From Bacteroidales bacterium (GTDB taxonomy: Bacteria > Bacteroidota > Bacteroidia > Bacteroidales > UBA932), in contig JAFWOY010000021.1 of assembly GCA_017509755.1 (NCBI GenBank), forward strand, positions 1-37,986: 37,986 nt of DNA. The letters are read 5' to 3'. Made by a program: the position numbers and the translations under genes. The notes below the pieces were generated by a model. The model saw nothing but the letters and a program-made list of their open reading frames with translations, was not told where the DNA came from and did no database searches. Shown here piece after piece: positions 35,535 to 37,986 of this stretch (position 1 is the stretch's first letter; every line of letters starts with the position of its first letter).

Positions 35535-35929
35535 CGCAATATCTACTGGATACCAATGTGGTCATCGATCTGATCCGTGGCAAGGACAACAATGTCCGCC
35601 AACATATCCTGGAGGTGGGTGTCGACCGATGTGCCATTTGTGATCTCACTGCTTTTGAGTTGCTTTACGGCGCCTATAAAAGCCAGAATCGGGAACAGAA
35701 CCTGCGGCTCGTCCACACACTCATCGATCAGATTGCTGTCCTACCTTCATCATCCGCCTATGAACTGGCCGCCCGTGAAAAGGTCCGCCTTCAACAAGCC
35801 GGCCATCCGATCGAAGACTTCGACCTGCTCATCGGCTGCACCGCCATCATTAACCACCGCACCCTGGTATCCAACAACCTCCGCCACCTCTCTAGCCTCA
35901 CCGACCTCACCCTCACCGACTGGCAATAG
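35531..35929 (+). CDS. vapC: PIN-domain ribonuclease toxin, VapC-like
   Basis: VapC toxins are Mg2+-dependent RNases that cut tRNA or rRNA and stop growth when the antitoxin is lost. The 132-residue protein has the PIN active-site acids: D7 in YLLDTNVVID, E43 in AFELLYGA, and E95/D98 in PIEDFDLLIG, followed by LVSNNLRHLSSL, where N116 takes the usual Asn/Asp position. Length is typical. Translation is coupled to the antitoxin gene by a 4-base overlap. It is immediately followed by the 73-bp repeat region. Confidence 0.9.
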   Translation: MTQYLLDTNVVIDLIRGKDNNVRQHILEVGVDRCAICDLTAFELLYGAYKSQNREQNLRLVHTLIDQIAVLPSSSAYELAAREKVRLQQAGHPIEDFDLLIGCTAIINHRTLVSNNLRHLSSLTDLTLTDWQ

Positions 35930-36006
35930 CTCGCCAGCGCCCCAATTCCTATTCTGACCTCCCTGCGATCCGGCCGACCCCCTTCGCGAGTCGGCCGACT
36001 CCCCCT

Positions 36007-36281
36007 GCGAGCCGGCTGACTCCTCGCTGTGCTGCCCTCTACTGCCATCCCCTCCGGCTCATCACCGTCGTAGCTCGCCGCGAGCCGGCCGACCCCTCGA
36101 TGTGCTACCCTCTACCGTCATCCCCTCCGGCTCGCCCCCGTCATAACCCTCCGCGAGCCGGCCGACCCCTCGCTGTGCTGCCCTCTACCGCCATCCCCTC
36201 CGGCTCGCCCCCGTCATAACCCTCCGCGAGCCGGCCGACCCCTCGCTGTGCTGCCCTCTACCGCCATCCCCTCCGGCTCGC
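36007..36281 (+). repeat. tandem array, four 73-bp units (left array)
   Basis: GCGAGCCGG occurs at 36007, 36080, 36153 and 36226, exactly 73 bases apart. Within each of the last three units the exact complement CCGGCTCGC lies about 40 bases further on, so a unit can fold into a 9-bp stem with a long loop; the first unit has one change. The two internal units are almost identical. Degenerate starts precede the array at 35965 (GCGATCCGG) and 35986 (GCGAGTCGG). The period is not a multiple of three and no coding frame is conserved. The region 35930-36364 has no gene. Confidence 0.92.
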
Positions 36282-36364
36282 TTCCTTGTTTATGGGGGCT
36301 TCTGCGCAGATATGCCAGGCAATTGCTCCCGCCCAGCAGGCAGTGTTCAACCAATGCCAGACCC

Positions 36365-36460
36365 CGCCCCAAGGTGGCGTCGCGTGTACTTGACTACCTC
36401 CCGCGGGCACCATTTCGCGCTCCGCCTTCCTAGGCGGTCTGGCCGGCCAGCCCACCTAGG
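36365..36460 (-). repeat. left inverted copy of the transposase-flanking repeat
   Basis: About 96 bases whose reverse complement matches 37617-37713 at roughly 83 of 97 positions by eye. The inner end (36429-36460) is an imperfect palindrome bounded by CCTAGG: CCTAGGCGGTCTGGCC followed by GGCCAGCCCACCTAGG, with 14 of 16 positions paired. Further out, on the minus strand, lies GGTAGTCAAG, which contains the GTAG tetranucleotide typical of REP sequences, then CGCCACCTTGGGGCG, a second small hairpin. Confidence 0.88.
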
Positions 36461-36553
36461 GCATTTCTCGACCTTGCAATCCTCTGTCCCAGCACCGCGA
36501 CTGTACGGCATTTACAGCGATGGTATATTTGATAAAAAAACAACCATAAAACA

Positions 36554-36585
36554 CTTGACAAATCCCTCTCCGGGTTGTATCTTTG
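36554..36585 (+). promoter_or_regulatory. promoter of the transposase gene (CTTG, N20, TATCTTTG)
   Basis: CTTG at 36554-36557 and TATCTTTG at 36578-36585 are 20 bases apart, close to the Bacteroidota consensus. The start of transcription would be near 36592, giving a leader of about 50 bases. A second -7-like TATATTTG lies at 36524-36531. Confidence 0.65.
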
Positions 36586-36643
36586 AATGTCGAATCAACT
36601 AGAGTCATCGCGTTGGTGGCGGAAGATTGAGGCGTAAGAAACT

Positions 36644-37546
36644 GTGATGTATAAACTTGTTTTTTTCCATTTGACCTGTGACGGTTCGCGCACACCCAAA
36701 TTCATCTTGTTACCGTCAGACTACCCAGCGGCTTTCAATTTAATAGCCGTCTGTGCTGCGTATTGCAAGGTACGCGTAGTTGCGTTTTCTATCGAAGATA
36801 CGCATCTCCACCTACTTCTCGAGGGAAGATATGAAGATTGTGAGGCCTTCAAAATCATGTTCGAGCGGAGCTACCTCCGCCATGTGAGCAAAACACGTGG
36901 AAATATAAAAGATGCCAAGATCGATTTGGAGATCATTCCCATCGATGACGAAGATCATGTATTGGACATCGGAACCTATGTATTGGCTCAACCGACTAAG
37001 GATGGAAAACCCGTGTTGCCTCATGATTATCGCTGGGGGACCGCTTCGATGTATTTTCGGAGCCAGCCCCATATTTCCATTTGGCGTTATGACAAGGAAG
37101 GAAACCTGCATGATCCTGTCCGAGTCGATTCTCTCAGCTATTCAGTCGTACGCTCAATTGCCTGCTCCAAAAGGCGGATTCCTGGCAATTGGCTGATTTG
37201 CAATGGCCTGATTCTTCCAGAAAACTATGTCGACGTCGCCCTCTTTGAAAGAATCTACAAGACCCATAACCGATACCGGGTATTCATGGCCTCAAGCAAA
37301 CAAAAGGATATGGAGATCAAGCGCAGGGAAGCCGATTATCTTGGTGTGACGCTGGATGATACAGAGGCAAAGAAATACTGTTCCCAAGTCTGCCGGAACC
37401 TGTTCAATGAAGAAGTTGTATTGAACTTAGACGCAGGACAACGTATACAATTGGCGCAAACACTTCGTACGCGTTACAAGTTGTCGTTCCGACAACTGGC
37501 CAAATTGGCAGAACTCCCTTTGTCGGAGATTCGTAAATATGTATAA
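36644..37546 (+). CDS. REP-associated tyrosine (Y1, HUH) transposase
   Basis: Y1 transposases nick single-stranded DNA next to hairpins, forming a 5' phosphotyrosine. The 300-residue protein has the metal-binding HUH motif in EDTHLHLLLEG (H54, H56), a helix KIMFERSYLRHV, and TYVLAQPTKDG, which corresponds to the RAYT 'YI..NP..AG' motif with likely catalytic Y112; YRWGTASMYF follows as the usual 'Y.WSS...Y'. The extended C-terminal part ends in a helix-turn-helix-like LSFRQLAKLAELPLSEIRKY. Starts at ATG 36644 or 36647 are equally possible. The gene has its own promoter, lies between two inverted ~97-base repeats and shows A/T-richer codon use than its neighbours. RAYTs may be domesticated and spread REP sequences without moving themselves. 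Confidence 0.85.
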   Translation: MMYKLVFFHLTCDGSRTPKFILLPSDYPAAFNLIAVCAAYCKVRVVAFSIEDTHLHLLLEGRYEDCEAFKIMFERSYLRHVSKTRGNIKDAKIDLEIIPIDDEDHVLDIGTYVLAQPTKDGKPVLPHDYRWGTASMYFRSQPHISIWRYDKEGNLHDPVRVDSLSYSVVRSIACSKRRIPGNWLICNGLILPENYVDVALFERIYKTHNRYRVFMASSKQKDMEIKRREADYLGVTLDDTEAKKYCSQVCRNLFNEEVVLNLDAGQRIQLAQTLRTRYKLSFRQLAKLAELPLSEIRKYV

Positions 37547-37616
37547 ACTCTTGCCCACGCTAGTGTGCCGGAAGGTGGAAATCGATCTGTGCGTGGCTTC
37601 TCGAGACAGTAAATTG

Positions 37617-37713
37617 CCTAGGTGGGCTGGCTTGGCCAGACCGCCTAGGAAGGCGGAGCGCGTATCAGTGCTTGCAGACGGTAGTCAAGCATTCGCGACG
37701 CCACCTTGGGGCG
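37617..37713 (+). repeat. right inverted copy of the transposase-flanking repeat
   Basis: Mirror of 36365-36460. The inner end (37617-37649) is again bounded by CCTAGG on both sides with CTGGCTTGGCCAG in the middle. GGTAGTCAAGC at about 37680 holds the GTAG tetranucleotide, and the outer hairpin CGCCACCTTGGGGCG is identical to the left copy. Weaker similarity continues outward for another ~25 bases. It begins 70 bases after the transposase stop. Between here and 37800 there is a small hairpin GTCCG-CTTTT-CGGAC (about 37737-37751) and nothing else recognised. Confidence 0.88.
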
Positions 37714-37800
37714 GGAGCCTGGCCCTTGCTAATCGCTGTCCGCTTTTCGGACGTATAACCACTGCATGCTTGCGTTGCCCTTAGCATACGAACCCGAACT

Positions 37801-37986
37801 GCGAGCCGGACGACTCCTTGCCGGAGTGTCCTCTGGCGTCATTCCCTCCGGCTCGTCCCCGGCGCAGCCCCCTGCGAGCCGGCTGACTCCTCGCTGTGCA
37901 GTCCTTTGGCGTCATTCCCTCCGGCTCGTCCCCGGCGCAGCCTCCTGCGAGCCGGCTGACTCCTCGCTGTGCAGTCCTCTAGCGTC
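37801..37986 (+). repeat. tandem array of 73-bp units (right array, runs off the window)
   Basis: GCGAGCCGG occurs at 37801, 37874 and 37947, again exactly 73 bases apart and in the same direction as the left array. The first part of the unit is the same as in the left array, most of all its first unit, while the spacer after CCGGCTCG differs (TCCCCGGCGCAGCC here). The closing arm reads CCGGCTCGT, one base short of the left-array palindrome. The array continues past the end of the window. Confidence 0.9.

Larger units (their letters stand above)
36365..37713 (+). mobile_element. RAYT-type element: transposase gene between inverted REP-like repeats
   Basis: The unit consists of the inverted repeat at 36365-36460, a promoter, the HUH transposase gene and the second inverted repeat at 37617-37713. 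IS200/IS605 elements usually have subterminal hairpins in the same orientation, so the inverted arrangement fits REP-associated transposases (REPtrons) better. The gene is visibly richer in A/T than its surroundings, which suggests later arrival. True ends and target site are not visible. Confidence 0.7.

Noticed and set aside
35965..36281. CRISPR array
   Set aside because: The 73-base units are repeated over nearly their whole length, without short constant repeats alternating with unique spacers, and no cas genes are present.
36258..36455. Small minus-strand frame resembling a plus-strand frame at 37539-37784 (both contain RPPRKAER and ATPPWGG)
   Set aside because: The similarity comes from the inverted DNA repeats around the transposase; the frames have no common start or end, so they are read as repeat DNA and not as genes.

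Overview
The window looks like a chromosomal segment of a GC-rich member of the Bacteroidales (Bacteroidota), probably an uncultured gut or rumen lineage. Evidence is the TAnnTTTG-type -7 promoter elements in front of many genes, the TatA/TatC pair without TatB, a type V (FimA/Mfa-like) lipoprotein pilus operon with DUF3575 and FimB/Mfa2-type genes, a GIN-domain (DUF2807) protein, a lipoprotein GH78 rhamnosidase, and the kdsC-maf pairing. The genus cannot be fixed from sequence alone.

Layout. (1) 1-3509: the tail of an unidentified gene, a small Imm32-like protein, kdsC (KDO-8-phosphate phosphatase), a gene-free stretch holding a 191-bp palindromic element and two REP-like hairpins, then maf overlapping a secreted two-domain esterase (alpha/beta hydrolase plus SGNH hydrolase). 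(2) 3518-11450: a fucose-isomerase-like gene on the minus strand, divergent from a tight plus-strand housekeeping run valS-tatA-tatC-ABC-F-rlmB. (3) 11453-20432: a GIN-domain protein, M19 dipeptidase and GH78 rhamnosidase behind a good -33/-7 promoter; deoD on the minus strand, converging on the rhamnosidase; and an overlapping pair made of an NMT1-like periplasmic binding protein and a membrane SpoIIE-type phosphatase. (4) 20433-22298: htpG on the minus strand. (5) 22512-35236: one probable 12.6-kb transcription unit for a surface pilus: DUF3575 barrel, OmpA-like lipoprotein, three fimbrillin-like lipoproteins, a FimB/Mfa2-type anchor and a 2,037-residue DUF4906/Ig-like/BACON-like adhesin, closed by a clear intrinsic terminator. 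(6) 35235-37986: an accessory region with a VapBC-type toxin-antitoxin pair, then a Y1 (HUH) transposase of the REP-associated (RAYT) type.

The most interesting part is the last 2 kb. The transposase gene is bracketed by two inverted copies of a ~97-bp sequence, each carrying a CCTAGG-bounded imperfect palindrome. Outside these, on both sides and in the same direction, lie tandem arrays with an exact 73-bp period, each full left-hand unit carrying the inverted pair GCGAGCCGG/CCGGCTCGC. This resembles a RAYT with its own REP/BIME-like substrate sequences, but with a long, regular repeat unit that I do not recognise. A separate palindromic element between kdsC and maf, and dispersed GATGCCCGG hairpins (one in the valS leader), show that structured intergenic repeats are common here.
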